Part shown: piece after piece, positions 22,684 to 33,976 of the stretch
How positions within the stretch are numbered: position 1 is the stretch's first letter
How the letters are laid out: the number at the start of each line of letters is the position of its first letter
NCBI GenBank assembly: GCA_009760855.2
Contig: WPIO01000075.1
Span: 193,501 to 257,500 of the forward strand
Direction of reading: 5' to 3'
Length of the DNA stretch: 64,000 nt
DNA from: Cristatella mucedo
Lineage: Eukaryota > Bryozoa > Phylactolaemata > Cristatellidae
Program-made: the position numbers and the translations under genes
Notes under the pieces: generated by a model
Databases searched by the model: none
Told to the model about the DNA's origin: nothing
The model's input: the letters and a program-made list of their open reading frames with translations, nothing else

Positions 22684-23439
22684 CTGCGACGCGGGCAGCG
22701 ACGCTGCCCGGACTGCGGCTCCGCGCAGCAGCGCCGACGACTGCTGGGACTTGCCCGAGATTTTGCCGCCTGGAAGAATCGGAAGAGGCAAGCTATCGGG
22801 CAGAGAAAGCAGTTTTCATTTCTAAAAGTACGAGGCCGTGCTGCGTGTCGTCGACGGCGAACGAAAGGAGGAGAGACGGCCTTTTTACGATACTTTTCTC
22901 CACGGGAAAATATCGTGTAGACGCATTTTTTTCCACGCGCCTGCGAAGACTAGCGCCCGGTACGTGTTGTTGCGAACAAAGGACGACGACTCTGCGCGCA
23001 GCGAGCGATGCGCAAGTGAAGCAGCCGCACAATCGAGCCAATAGCGCTGAGAGCATTAAGTCGAGGACGCCGCGGAGCAGTGCTGACTGCCAGCGCAAGC
23101 GCCAAAATATCCATGCTGTAGCTAGCAGTCGGGGTGCGGCGGGCGGGGGGGGGGGAGCGGCTAACTATTTTTTCGGCTCTCACCCAAAACCCGTTACCGC
23201 TACGATGATGAAATTACCGGCATCCCGCGCAGACTTAGACGTAGAGCAGCAGAAAGGATTTGGCAGTTCAGGAAGAGCTACGAAGCGCGCTTCTAACAGT
23301 ATCATCAAACCAGACCTCCGCGCAATATTTGAATATTAGAGATGGGGACTCATCCGTGCACGATCGAGATAAATCCCAGTCACAAAAGAAGTGAAAAACA
23401 CCAGGCGGTTAGAATGCTAGGAACTGGTTCAAACAAAAA

Positions 23440-24060
23440 AAGCTTAATTAAGGAATGCTGAAGCGAGTTGCCATGGCACCTGAGCAGCCTGGCTGCATTG
23501 TGGCAATGACGCATGTTCACGCCGCAGGGCTAAGCGAGATTCGCGAGCCAGCGGCGGGAATGCAGCCTGCGCAACCGAAGCAACATGCAGCAGCAGCAGC
23601 AACACTTGCTGCAGCTGTCTTAAGTATACAATGCGTCTGTGCGTAAGGATCAGAATGCATATTTTCGCCGCAGGATTTACATTGAGACTAGTTTTCCTGC
23701 GGCGATCGACGAACGCATAGCTGGCTTGATGCGGCGGCGGCGGCGGCGGATTCAAACGAGTGACGCGTCTTTTACAGGCCACTCGCAGGCACAAAGATAA
23801 CAGGAGAATGACGGTGACAAGCCAAGCTATCACGTCGCGACAGCAATGTCAAATGATGGCTAATGGCTTGCGGGATGTCGATGGGGAACCGTGCGCAACT
23901 CCGGGTGCCGAGAACCCACTTACGTATCATCTCGAGCGGGAGTCTCACGGAATGTGAGATACGGCGAAGGCTGAGCCACAGCAACCAATGAGTGACGTAT
24001 ACAGAATGCGAAGCGTCACGAGGCTGCGCGTCGCGCGACTAGACTCGCGGCGGACCTTTC
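23440..24060. other. GC-rich region with a short CGG run
   Basis: Contains a GCGGCGGCGGCGGCGG run (about 23731-23749) and CAG/CAGCAG clusters near 23588-23602. Open frames on both strands lack recognisable domains. Confidence 0.35.
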
Positions 24061-24069
24061 GTTGCCGCG

Positions 24070-24241
24070 GCGTATATAATACGTATATAATATACTAAAA
24101 TATAATACTACACTGTTATATATTATATAATTGTATATAATTATATTATATACAAAATATATTAAATTATATTAAATTATATTATATATATATATTATAT
24201 AATACTATAAATACTATAATATAATGCGTATATAATACGTA
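24070..24241. repeat. AT-rich block flanked by 16-bp direct repeats
   Basis: The 16-mer GCGTATATAATACGTA occurs exactly at 24070-24085 and 24226-24241. Between them lies about 140 bp of almost pure A/T. GC-rich sequence flanks both sides. Confidence 0.9.
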
Positions 24242-24324
24242 GTCCCGCGCCCGTCTGGCTGACGCCGCTTGGCTACGCGTCGTCTGTCGCCTGACTGATC
24301 TACCTGCTTACGCTACCAATCTGC

Positions 24325-24735
24325 CTCCCCCACCCGTGATGGTTCCCTCAGGTCCTGTGTGGACAATAAATTAGCTGTCCCATTCCTCCGCTTAAAGACA
24401 GTTGGCGACAGAAGCTTTAACTCTGCAGGTCCTAGACTGTGGAACTCGCTTCCACAATTCTTACGCAACGATAATTACTCTCCTACTGCCGACTATGGCA
24501 CATCCTTTTCAGCGGTCCTGAGCTGCTACTTCTATTCTACTCACTACCTCAACTGCCTGACTCTGCTATACTTCCCACTTTCTCTTTGTTGCGTGAGACG
24601 AAGTCTGTTGGCTACTGAATGCGTAATGAAAGCCGCTTAGGCTGTGAGTGCGCTATACAAAACTCTCCTGCGTAACACCCACATGGTCTTTGTGACTTTG
24701 TGGAGTTACAGACGGAGATACATTATATGGTATTG
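24325..24735 (+). mobile_element. LINE-A 3' end
   Basis: Codes for VDNKLAVPFLRLKTVGDRSF (24358-24417), then GPRLWNSLPQFLRNDNYSPT (24433-24492), with a frameshift near 24555. It ends with the family motif GAGTTACAGACGGAGATACA near 24703-24722. It is 5'-truncated. Confidence 0.9.
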
Positions 24736-24787
24736 TAATACATTCCAATATATTGCATATATTATAATGTATTCAATATGTAATATA

Positions 24788-24961
24788 CAGTCGACTGCTC
24801 TTGAAAGAATACGCTCGGGCCGAAAAATAGACATTCTTATATGCCGAGTATTCCCATATGCGGAGTGAGATTTATGTTACAAAAAAGTCAGGGACGCAGA
24901 ACTACTATTCTTATAGGCGGATTATTCCTATATCCGATATGCTTATACGCGGAGTCTACTA
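24788..24961. mobile_element. Possible pogo/Tigger-like MITE
   Basis: A segment starts TA-CAGTCGACT and ends AGTCTACTA-TA, giving imperfect terminal inverted repeats next to TA dinucleotides. Internal motifs of the form TTATATGCCGAGTATTCC, TATGCGGAGT, TTATAGGCGGATTATTCC and TTATACGCGGAGTC repeat in both orientations. Tc1/mariner-pogo elements duplicate TA, and many pogo-like termini begin CAGT. No transposase is present. This is inferred from short motifs. Confidence 0.35.
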
Positions 24962-25051
24962 TAATATATATATATATATATATTTATATGTATATACATA
25001 ACACATATACACACACAAATATTTACTATACTATAATATACATATATATAC

Positions 25052-25098
<47 letters not shown>
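24962..25098. repeat. TA-rich simple repeat
   Basis: Compound ATAT, ACACATAC and pure TA runs. The Tyr/Ile-rich open frames on both strands are artefacts. Confidence 0.92.
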
Positions 25099-25099
<1 letters not shown>

Positions 25100-25199
25100 C
25101 CATGCATTATTTGCAGTGTATTTACACTGCCATTTCGATATTCGTTTTACAATGAAACAGTTTTCTGGATGAACAGTGTTATCTTTTACCGTCTTGTCA

Positions 25200-26110
25200 C
25201 GTGGATCGGCGATACTCCCAGCAACGGACGGCCGGAGGCAGGTGCGGCCGAGCCTTTCTAATGGCTTTGGTCGGGTTACAAGGAGAGCTTTGATAGATTG
25301 ATAGATTCCCTTCCGATAACCGCGCTGGCTGCACAGGGCCGTCCACGGCAAGCGCGACTGCACCCTGCGCAGACGCGTAGCTCAAGGAGTCGCCTGCCTG
25401 CTCGCAGGAGACCGGCAGCTTCTAGGAATTGCAGACCCGGATTCACAAGATTCCCACACCCGAGACGAGTTACATCGTCGCGAACTTATCAAAGCGCCGA
25501 CCGCTTATTTGTGCGAGGGGCAGCGGCAAGGCGCGGCAGGCGCTGCGCCACAAAGGCGCGGCATTCGCTGCGCCACAAAGGCGCGGCATTCGCTGCGCCA
25601 CAAAGGCGCGGCAGGCGCTCGCGCCGCGCTTCGTAGAAGCAGGCGCGCGCGTAAGCATTTCAAGCGCCCTTTCAGCTGACGAGAACTCTGAACGGACGCT
25701 TCCGGTGCGGTGCCGCTTCGCACGACGCACTGGCGTCAGGATTACTCGCTACCGGGTCGGGAAATTACGGATCGCGCCGTGAGTGTTGCGCGACTAACAG
25801 CCGCCACCGTCGAATGACTGAGCTGCACCACGACAGGCGCGTCTTGAAGAACGTGATTGCAGCGGACAGCTACGCAATATGCAGCGTTCGGCGCAGCGAA
25901 CTTCGAGCAACTCATCTGACGCTGCCGCCGTGCTCGCTCGCTTGCATTGATCAGGAACGCAGCGCCACCCAGCTCGTCTCCATGGAGCCACGGAGTCAAG
26001 CGCGGTGTATAGAGGGTGCACGCATTCTGCAGCTAGTTGCAATTAAATATGCGAGCACCAGCAAAGTAACAGCAAGCGTTAGGTGGAAGGATCGTGCCTG
26101 GTTTTGAATA
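25200..26110. promoter_or_regulatory. CpG-rich island
   Basis: GC/CpG enriched for about 900 bp, with overlapping open frames on several strands and a 25-bp tandem repeat. Possibly a promoter-type island, but no gene start has been identified. Confidence 0.35.
25531..25620. repeat. 25-bp tandem repeat, about 3.6 copies
   Basis: Units starting GCGCGGCATTCGCTGCGCCA at 25531, 25556, 25581 and a partial at 25606. The only variation is GG/TT in the CAGG/CATT position. Confidence 0.92.
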
Positions 26111-26890
26111 ACGAGCCGGCAAACTTGCCTGCTCAAAACGGAGTCGCTTGTTCCAACAAAGGCTTTGGCTGTCTGGGTTTTCTCTCTCTAAGAATGTGAA
26201 TGTGAATCATATATGCCATATGTATATGCATATGTATATCATATATTGTATCCCGCATTGACCAAAGCGTGTCGAGTAAGCTCATCCAAGGTCGTACAAG
26301 GCAAGAGTGACAAGTGCTCGAGACTACTAGCTATTCCTAAATTACTGCAATTAGAAATCGCAATGAACTAAATCGGATTTCGACCTTATATACAGCCTAA
26401 ATAAAGCGAGGGTTAGTCAGTTGTTCTTTGGCTTCGAGTTGTATTTGAGTGGTGCATACTTTTCTTAGGAGCGAACATTTTGTGTGCTGAGAAAACTTTT
26501 GAAATTTACGACTTCAATTCTTGCGTAAATGGACCTAGTAACTCTCTAAATTCCGTTTTTGGTTCAACATCTTTTCAAACCTAGAGAACTAATTTTTCGC
26601 ATTTGCTGTGAAAGTAGTTTCTCAGCCTTCCGACATCTGGCAGTAATCCTCAAGCGATGCGTTCTCTCAGGAGAATTAGAGAGTTGTCCCCCGCACCGGT
26701 GCTTGCCTACGCCATAGCGCCGCCGGCAGGTTTTAAGTTGTTCAGTTGTGCCCTGATATAAAGGAACTGTGGCTATTTTGAGATGTTAGTGGTTTATAGG
26801 TCAATAGCATTTATTGCGTTGTAATTCCTCCTACGGCCAGTTTATGGCTTAGAGTGATTTATGGACCAGCAGAGATTTTGACACTGCCGT
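26111..26890. other. Unannotated intergenic DNA
   Basis: No gene supported. A short ATATGCATATG-type AT motif lies at 26208-26250. Confidence 0.4.
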
Positions 26891-26894
26891 TGGT

Positions 26895-27095
26895 TTATGG
26901 GCTGTTGCGATTTATGACAATGATATTTAAGTAACGGGTGGCAAAGTCTCGGCGAGTTACGTCTAGGACGCCGGGCAGCGCAGTAGCGTACTGGCCCGCT
27001 GCGGCGTCCGTGTGAATAAACGTCTTTGAGCTAGCATCAGTGTTCTGCATGGTGTCGCGTACCTGCCGCTTGGAGAATGTCAAACTATAGAAACC
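26895..27095 (-). other. Possible small host exon, uncertain
   Basis: The minus frame after a TTTTCAG at 27096-27102 reads GFYSLTFSKRQVRDTMQN and continues to FIHTDAAAGQYATALPGVLD before ending at 26895. A donor-like CAG/GTACGC lies inside it (near 27063). The composition looks like protein but no family is recognised. Confidence 0.18.
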
Positions 27096-27099
27096 CTGA

Positions 27100-28370
27100 A
27101 AAGATCTTTTTCATGTGCAGCAGTGCAGTAACCGGGAGATGTTCTTGTGTCGCGCTATTTGTGCTCACTGCGCTGTACTTGTGGAATGCTTATAAATATG
27201 GCCTAAATGACCGCATCCGTCGTCGTCGGCGGCGAGCGCCTCCGGCGGAAGGACAACCGGCGCGCGCAGGACGAAGCTGGCTCCGACGCGAATCGCATAG
27301 AGGGAGCGCACTCATCGTGCTCGCAGCGGTGCTTGATGAAGCGGAGCGCTCTCTGCGACACTCTTGCAGAACGACGAGAGGCGCCGCGCGGCGCTCGGAT
27401 CACAAACGGCCACGCCAAGACCACCAGAGAAGTCACGTGACGAACGGCAAATTCGCTGCCGAACCCATGTGGAACGGCTATAACGGAATGGAACGTCTTG
27501 CGCTAAGCGAAACAGAACGGATGTGCGCATGGCGCTCGTACTGACACTTGAAAGTACGGAGTGCTCCTAATGCTGCTGTTGGTTAGGTACGAAGCGAGAT
27601 TCCCGGCCTAAAGTGTAGTTAGCTAATGAAGTAAATAGTAGCTAAGTGAAAGCTCTATCGCCTCATCGTGGTCTCATGGTCTGTCTCCTGTTGGCAGGAT
27701 GCACGTGATCTCACCATCTGTCTCCGCCGACCAGAGGCACGAGGTTTATTCTCGAAGCGTTTACTCTTATTATTCTCAGTTTGAAAGCAGGAAGCTATCA
27801 AGCCGATTGCAAAAAATTGGAGCTCTTGAAAAGCTCGTGTATTTTTACCATTGTAAATCATTCTGGATGCAGCCGTTGGGAGGATCGAGTATTGGATGTG
27901 AGAAGCAGCAATTTCCGTTACGCAAAGTGAGCTCTTGTTCGTCTTCGCGCTCGCACTTCTTTGAGACCTGTGAATGGTCGCTCGAAAGCGCACCGTACCG
28001 AGTGGTGTTAGCAGCGGAAACTATTGACAGCACACCCACATCATCCACGTCGCGAAGTACGCCATTGCCCAAACGTTTTTTCAGCATGGTGTAAACCTGC
28101 AACATACTTAAAAATAAAGTTAACACAGCATTTTTCTTTTTCCTATGGTGAAAAAGAAGCGAGTGCAACGCACAGACGTCGCATGAATTGCAGCTTTGAC
28201 GACGAAATGCCGAGCAATTGATTGGAACCTTACGAGCGTAGCCAATTGAGCAGCGTAGCAGCAAGACTATACACGAGCCAATGCTCGCGGCGAGTGCAGC
28301 GGCGATGATGCGAGGAGAGCCGCGATGGACGAATGACACCATTTTCTAGCGTGCTGAGCTAGCAATAGCA
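27100..28370. other. Unannotated region
   Basis: Contains several open frames of 110-165 codons on both strands (27077-27544 plus, 27845-28342 minus). None has a recognised domain. Confidence 0.35.
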
Positions 28371-28373
28371 GAG

Positions 28374-28375
<2 letters not shown>

Positions 28376-28437
<62 letters not shown>

Positions 28438-28475
28438 AGAGAGTGATAGAGTGAGAGAGAGAGAGAGAGAGAGAG
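28376..28475. repeat. GA microsatellite
   Basis: About 30 GA units, an interruption (AAGGAGAGAGTGATAGAGT), and a second GA run. If the SH3 gene's transcript extends this far, the array lies in or just past its 3' untranslated region. Confidence 0.95.
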
Positions 28476-28649
28476 CGCCAACTAATAATTACTACAGTCG
28501 ATGCAGTCAAATTCCTCGACTAAACAGAGGAGTACCATCAAAGACTTACGACAGGTAAATGATTTACTTCGAAAAGTGTCGAGGGAAGCGGCGATATTTT
28601 TCGTTTTTCGTGAATGCGAGCCATATTCGACTCGCAGTGGCGGCGGCGC

Positions 28650-28829
28650 TTAAAAGTTGAGCTTGACCACGTAGTTTCCGGGCACTAGTCCGCGCTCGCC
28701 TGTGCGCTCCACAGTGCCAAGTATCCAGCCACCCTTGGCTTGGACGCAGCTGACAATGTGATCTCCGGACAGGAAGCCAACTTCATCTCGATATTTGGGC
28801 AGATAGTCGTACAAGGCGTCACACTGGCG
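28650..28829 (-). CDS. C-terminal exon encoding an SH3 domain
   Basis: This 180-nt exon on the minus strand encodes 59 residues and a TAA stop, preceded by a splice acceptor (CATCATTTCAG) at 28830-28840. The residues form one complete SH3 domain. It has the ALYDY motif (residues 5-9), the acidic RT loop (D15, E16), the conserved Trp (W35 in GGWILGT), and the 3-10-helix ligand residues Pro50 and Tyr53 in GLVPGNYV. SH3 domains bind proline-rich peptides in signalling, endocytic and cytoskeletal adaptors. The sequence resembles last SH3 domains of adaptors such as the SORBS/vinexin group or POSH, but one domain does not settle the orthology. Upstream exons should lie at higher coordinates and were not identified. 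The intron in front contains a long CT tract. Confidence 0.9.
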   Translation of the reverse strand, partial: RQCDALYDYLPKYRDEVGFLSGDHIVSCVQAKGGWILGTVERTGERGLVPGNYVVKLNF

Positions 28830-28866
28830 CTGAAATGATGCATTGCGGGATAGAAAATAGAGAGAA

Positions 28867-28868
<2 letters not shown>

Positions 28869-28931
<63 letters not shown>
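28869..28931. repeat. GA microsatellite next to SH3 exon acceptor
   Basis: About 30 GA units. On the coding (minus) strand it reads as a pure CT tract about 40-100 nt upstream of the SH3 exon acceptor, inside the intron. Frame fusion with the SH3 exon is an artefact. Confidence 0.95.
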
Positions 28932-28934
<3 letters not shown>

Positions 28935-28939
28935 GAATA

Positions 28940-29660
28940 TCAAACGGGCTATCACGAGGTTCTGCGCGCTGCTGCTTTCGACATTTTGTGGTGTTTTTTC
29001 AGGCCCGTGGTTTGCATCTTGCTAAGCAGCTCGTTTGAGTATTAAACGCAGTTGACATCCTTGTAGCAACGATTGTCAGCAGCATGAAGGCTGGCGCGGG
29101 TTTCTCGAGACGTAAAAGCTGTGAAAGGACGCTAGATAATATAATTCAAGCTAAAAATTTAATAAAGTCGAACGGCGCACAACATCTGACTAGAGTGAAC
29201 TGAAATAGCAAGCGAGCATTAAACTTTATGCAATGGTGGCTATAAAGGCAGTTCCTACGGAGCACGAGAAAGAGAAAATGCCAAGGCCACGTAGATGACT
29301 GTTTATGGCACCCTATAGTTTTTAACGATGGCCAGATTGTGTGACGTTTGCGTGACTTATTTACCCGGGTATTCACAGGGAGTTTAAGCTATAATGAGCT
29401 GATGCAGCCTTAATTAAGAAGTCTTCTAAATGATGGCTTAAGCTGCTTGATAATAGATTCGCAAAATCAAGGCAGGATAAAGACATGCCTTGCTGAGAGG
29501 TTACGTTATTTACTTCTATCTATCGCATCAAAATAGATACATCGAAGGCAGGCTAGCCTGTCTAAAATGTAAACGGGGATTTATTTTATTGAAGAATGAG
29601 CAGTGCCGTGGTGATATTGTCAGAATACTTAGACAGAGAAATACAAAGAACAAGACAGAG
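28940..29660. other. Probable intron or intergenic DNA
   Basis: No exon, RNA or repeat recognised. If the SH3 gene continues to the right on the minus strand, this belongs to its intron. Confidence 0.4.
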
Positions 29661-29667
29661 GGAGTTG

Positions 29668-30098
<431 letters not shown>

Positions 30099-30099
30099 T

Positions 30100-31600
30100 G
30101 GTGAAAAATAGAGAACTGAAGCAGCTTAGAGGTCAATCCACCTCCAAATTGCGTTACGCCACAGGCTGATTAGCGGGTGCATATCGGGATGGAATCGATG
30201 GTAGCTTACGTTGACAGCCAAGCTCTTTGAATTGAGACTTTGATTTTGGGCGCCTCGCTGTGCTGCAGTAGCTTTTGATGGACCTAAAACGCGACCCAAT
30301 CGGGCTGAATTGTTAAGTACATAATTTTAAAAGCCGGCAAAGTTTTGTCGCAACAAAGCTTTTCAAACGAACTCGTAGTATTCTCAGAAATTCAGTATCG
30401 TATCTTATTTATACGAATAATAATTCTACATGCGATCGCTTAAGCTCACTTACATAGTAAATTAACTCAAGTATGCGATACTTTTATAAAGACAAAACCT
30501 AGAAGAATTTATTTCGGTACCATAACAATTTTTTTCCGTAATTTTTAAACTGATTATTCTTGATGAATATCGTCATAAGTTTGATCAAACAATTCCATTA
30601 AGGTGAGGTAAAATACTGGCAGAAATTGATGACTACCAATACTTGGCAACTAATCTGCGTTTAGTAAGATACATTATACGGTAATAAAAACCACTAGAAC
30701 GTTGTCCAGCTCAGTAGAAGCTTGCCATTAATCTGGCCGCGGACGCTGACCAGATATTAACTAACTTAGAGTAGACACAATATTTTGTATCGACACCTTT
30801 TTTGAGTGGCTCTAGCTAAAGTTGCGGCTTGCGGATTTAACGATTGACGATTGCGTCGTCACTAAAGCTAGTCATATAAGCGCGATTGCACGAGCGAGAT
30901 TATTGCAGCGTAGCTGGTGAGCTTATTACTCGAAAGCCGTTCTGCCGCGAAGAAGCTGAGCATTCGGTATCGTATGCGAGCAGTGGATGGCAGCAGGAAG
31001 AGGAAGCAGGTAGTTAATAATAGATAGCCTGCTTTAGCCTCGCCATCACATTCGTCCAATCAGCGAGAAGCTGCAGGAGCTAAACGCCACTCATCCGAGT
31101 TCTCTCGCACGCCGCGGGTATCGCCAGACCACTTCCATTTCACTTATACGCTGAAAGCGTTTTTCTGGCGGAAGGTGACGTCGTGCGCATGACTTGAAGG
31201 ATTGCGCTTACCGTTGTTGCTCGCCATTTCGCTATGCAGCTCGTTTCCTAGCGGTGAAGGCTTCTCCGGTGGGGCGGCGGCGGCAGCGGCGGCGGCGGCA
31301 GTCTAGACGACGAATCCTGCAAAGTATCCGCTGCATCTAATGTTTAATTTTTAAAGCCTATTGAAGACTGTTAAGGCCTGTACGCCGTTTACTCACTAAG
31401 ACGGTATTTTTGCAATGAGCCAGTAGTTTATTATTCATCGAAAGACGTTTCCTTTGTTCCAATCACTCTAATGCCTCCAGTCGTGTCTCTGGCAGCAGCC
31501 GCTAAAGGACGCTAACGTGTGAGCCTCGGAGCTACTCACCGTACCTCAGACCGCGTTGCAACTTATGAGGGCCCTGCTATGCATTAATTGTTTTACTTTT
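30100..31600. other. Unannotated intergenic/intronic DNA
   Basis: No gene supported over about 1.5 kb. A short GGC run is at 31272-31303. Confidence 0.4.
31272..31303. repeat. Short GGC repeat
   Basis: About ten GGC units with one GCA interruption in a GC-rich patch. Confidence 0.85.
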
Positions 31601-31639
31601 CGAGGCCTACTAGCGAGTGCATCAATCAGCATGCGACTC

Positions 31640-32037
31640 CAGTGGCCGCCTTGGCCAATCTCCAGCAGCCATTCGTTGAGTTAATCAGCGTGTCTCCAAC
31701 AGCAACTGCGAGAAATCCAAGCGTCCTGCTCCCTCGTGACTTTTCTCTAGACCACCACATCAGCTCAACAGTCGCAGTGAAGCCTACCAAGTTCGGCTTC
31801 GAAACATTTGCGTAAATTTAGGCCTACTTAGATTGGGAAGTGATGCTTAGGATTTTTTGGCTTGCGTGTTGAAGCTGTGCATGTCGCCTCTAACCATGTT
31901 ACGCTTGTTGACATGTCGATGTTACCGTTGACCATTCAATCATGATTATCTTACAGCAAATTTAAAGTGCTTAGAGAGAAATACAGCTCTGACGTTGATA
32001 TAAAGTGTTTTACTATTAATATTATTATTATTATCAT
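31640..32037 (+). mobile_element. LINE-B remnant with internal deletion
   Basis: Translation of 31730-31800 gives LPRDFSLDHHISSTVAVKPT, matching the SDLSLDDHITCTVQSAY block of LINE-B. The sequence then jumps to the 3' untranslated end (CTCTAACCATGTTACGC, AGCAAATTTAAAGTGC) and an ATT tail. The coding part between the two is missing. Confidence 0.7.
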
Positions 32038-32041
32038 TATC

Positions 32042-32275
32042 AGGATGCCACACTCAAGTTGATCTATTCATTTGTGAAATTCCCTCTGGAATTCTTCCAG
32101 CCAGCACGTGCAATAGTACGCTTACAGTTGGTCCAAAAATCAGCTGCTAGGCGTGTCTGTCGGGAACATCGCAATATCTTGATTACGTCACACCTCTCGC
32201 AGACCAGCACTGGCTCCCTGTCGAGCAGCGTATTGACTTGACGGTTTCATCAATCACCTTTTTGTCCATCCTTCA
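32042..32275 (+). mobile_element. LINE-B C-terminal fragment
   Basis: Translation pieces such as RLQLVQKSAARRVCREHRNI (32122-32181) match LINE-B at 37741-37800. It starts just after the ATT tail of the previous copy, so the two may be separate insertions or one rearranged element. Confidence 0.7.
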
Positions 32276-32279
32276 GTTA

Positions 32280-33295
32280 CACCCTAAACTGCCGGACGAG
32301 GCCTGGCAGCTGGTAGTCATTCGCCTGTCAGGCTGCAGTCGCCGAAGAGACGTCCATCGCGTCGGTGCCCGCCGCCGCGCGGAAGGAGAGTCTCGACAGC
32401 TCTTTTCCGCAACGCTTCCGCGCGCGATGGCCGTGCAGCTTGACAGCGAGTCTAGGCGAGTGGAGGCCATCTTGAAGGCCAATCGCCATTGACCTCAGAG
32501 CGTGCGGGCGGAGGGGGGCAGAGTTGAGAAAAGGCCAATCGCGCGTGCTGCAGGAAAGTCGAGGCGCGAGGCGCTGGCGAGAGGCAGCACCAGCTAACAC
32601 GTCGAGTCTTTTCGCGGCGAAGGTGAAGATGGCGATCGCGGCCGCAGGAATAAAGTAATTGGCAGCCAAGCTCTCGCTACTCTTCTGCCTCTGCTCTTTT
32701 GGAGAATCCGTCAGACTAGACAGAGAGCAAGAGCACGCGATAGTCAAACTAGCATTCGCTCGAGACAGCGAGCGTGTCACTTGTGTCTGCTTACCCGAAG
32801 GAGCTAGATGCCCTTTCAGAAGAGGAGGAGTTCAACTGCCCGTTGTCGTCACAATAGACCCGTCTTAGGTGTACGGAAAAAAGTTTGTTTGCTAAATAAT
32901 GCAACTGATGAAACTGCCAAGACTCACTTAGCGGCAGGAAATAGAGTCGTGACTTGTACAACTTAATGCAGACAATGTTGCATTGCGCAGACGTCGCGAA
33001 ACGAATAAATAATTATTAGGTTTCACGAGTTGCCAAGAAGACGACAAAAAAATTCGTGCCGCGAATGCACCCTGAACAGTGAAGTTAGTGGCATCGCGAA
33101 GAGACAATGCTACCTAAACAAGCGTCCAAGATATGAACTCGTTACTGAAGCAAAGTACTAAAACCGCTCAATTTTAGAGAAGTGCCCAACGCTGGACTGC
33201 GTCATCGGAATTGTCTCTAAAATACCTGCAGTAAAACGCTCCTCCGTTGAAAAAGAGCAGCCAAAAAAAGCAAAATCTCACGGAAGAGCAGTGTA
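32280..33295. other. GC-rich then AT-rich unannotated DNA
   Basis: The GC-rich part (32280-32870) has several open frames in both directions but no recognised domain. The rest shows nothing. Confidence 0.35.
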
Positions 33296-33299
33296 GCTT

Positions 33300-33976
33300 C
33301 TTCAGTGTAGCTAGGCTTTTGAATCAATTGTCTTGGTCTCATCCGAAAACAAGCCACCGATAGTGGCAGTAGTCTATCGCCCACCGGGTGCCACATCCTC
33401 CTTTATCTCTGATTTCTCCGATCTCATTTCGATTCTGTGTGCAAGAAATTGATCCTTCCTCGTTGTGGGGGATTTCAACGTTCACTTTGATAACTTATCT
33501 GACGCTTTCAGCACCGAATTTCGTGCATTGACTGACTCATTGTCTCTTGTGGCTCATGTGCATGGGCCTACTCACATCAAGGGTCACACACGCGACCAAA
33601 TTTTCTCATACAACTGCACTTTGTCATCACAAATTATTAACAAATCCTGCTTATCTGACCACACGCAGATCTTATTCAATCTACAGTGTGTGCCCAACTC
33701 CTCCTCTAAAATAACAAGTGAATCACAAAACCTCAAGACCCTTGACATCGATGCGGTCCGTGCGAGAATATCTGCTTCACCTCTGCTGCTCAGTCCTCCC
33801 TCCGATCTGTCATCATTGGTAGATAACTACAACACGACAATAGCTGACACGCTCGACGAGTTTGCACCTCTGATAAAGCGCACTGTGCGCCCTCACCCAG
33901 ACGGCCTATGGTTTACCACAGACATTAAACTAGCCAGTTCTACTAAGCGCAAGCTTGAAAAAGCATACACAAGATG
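33300..33976 (+). mobile_element. LINE-B endonuclease region
   Basis: Encodes part of the apurinic/apyrimidinic-type endonuclease used by non-LTR retrotransposons to nick target DNA. VVYRPPGATSSFISDF is readable from about 33369, then a stop at 33451-33453 (ARN*SF), then VVGDFNVHFDN and the catalytic SDH in CLSDHTQILFN (33649-33681). The linker LEKAYTRC follows. The 5' part of the endonuclease is missing. The frame is cut at 33976 by the minus LINE-A copy and probably resumes near 36300. The 180-codon frame 33465-34007 runs a few codons into the inserted element. Confidence 0.9.

Larger units (their letters stand above)
22150..23345. promoter_or_regulatory. Large CpG island
   Basis: GC and CpG density rise sharply over about 1.2 kb. 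The block includes GGGC and GGCCGG tandem runs, a CGG repeat (22379-22449), a 28-bp palindrome (22656-22683) and a G run (23145-23155). Such islands often mark promoters in animals. No confirmed gene start is visible, so this reading is inferred from composition. The 288-codon plus frame 22473-23339 is not supported as a protein. Confidence 0.45.

Noticed and set aside
22473-23339. 288-codon plus-strand open frame in the CpG island
   Set aside because: GC-rich DNA has few stops. The peptide is low-complexity with no domain, and good open frames also exist on the other strand.
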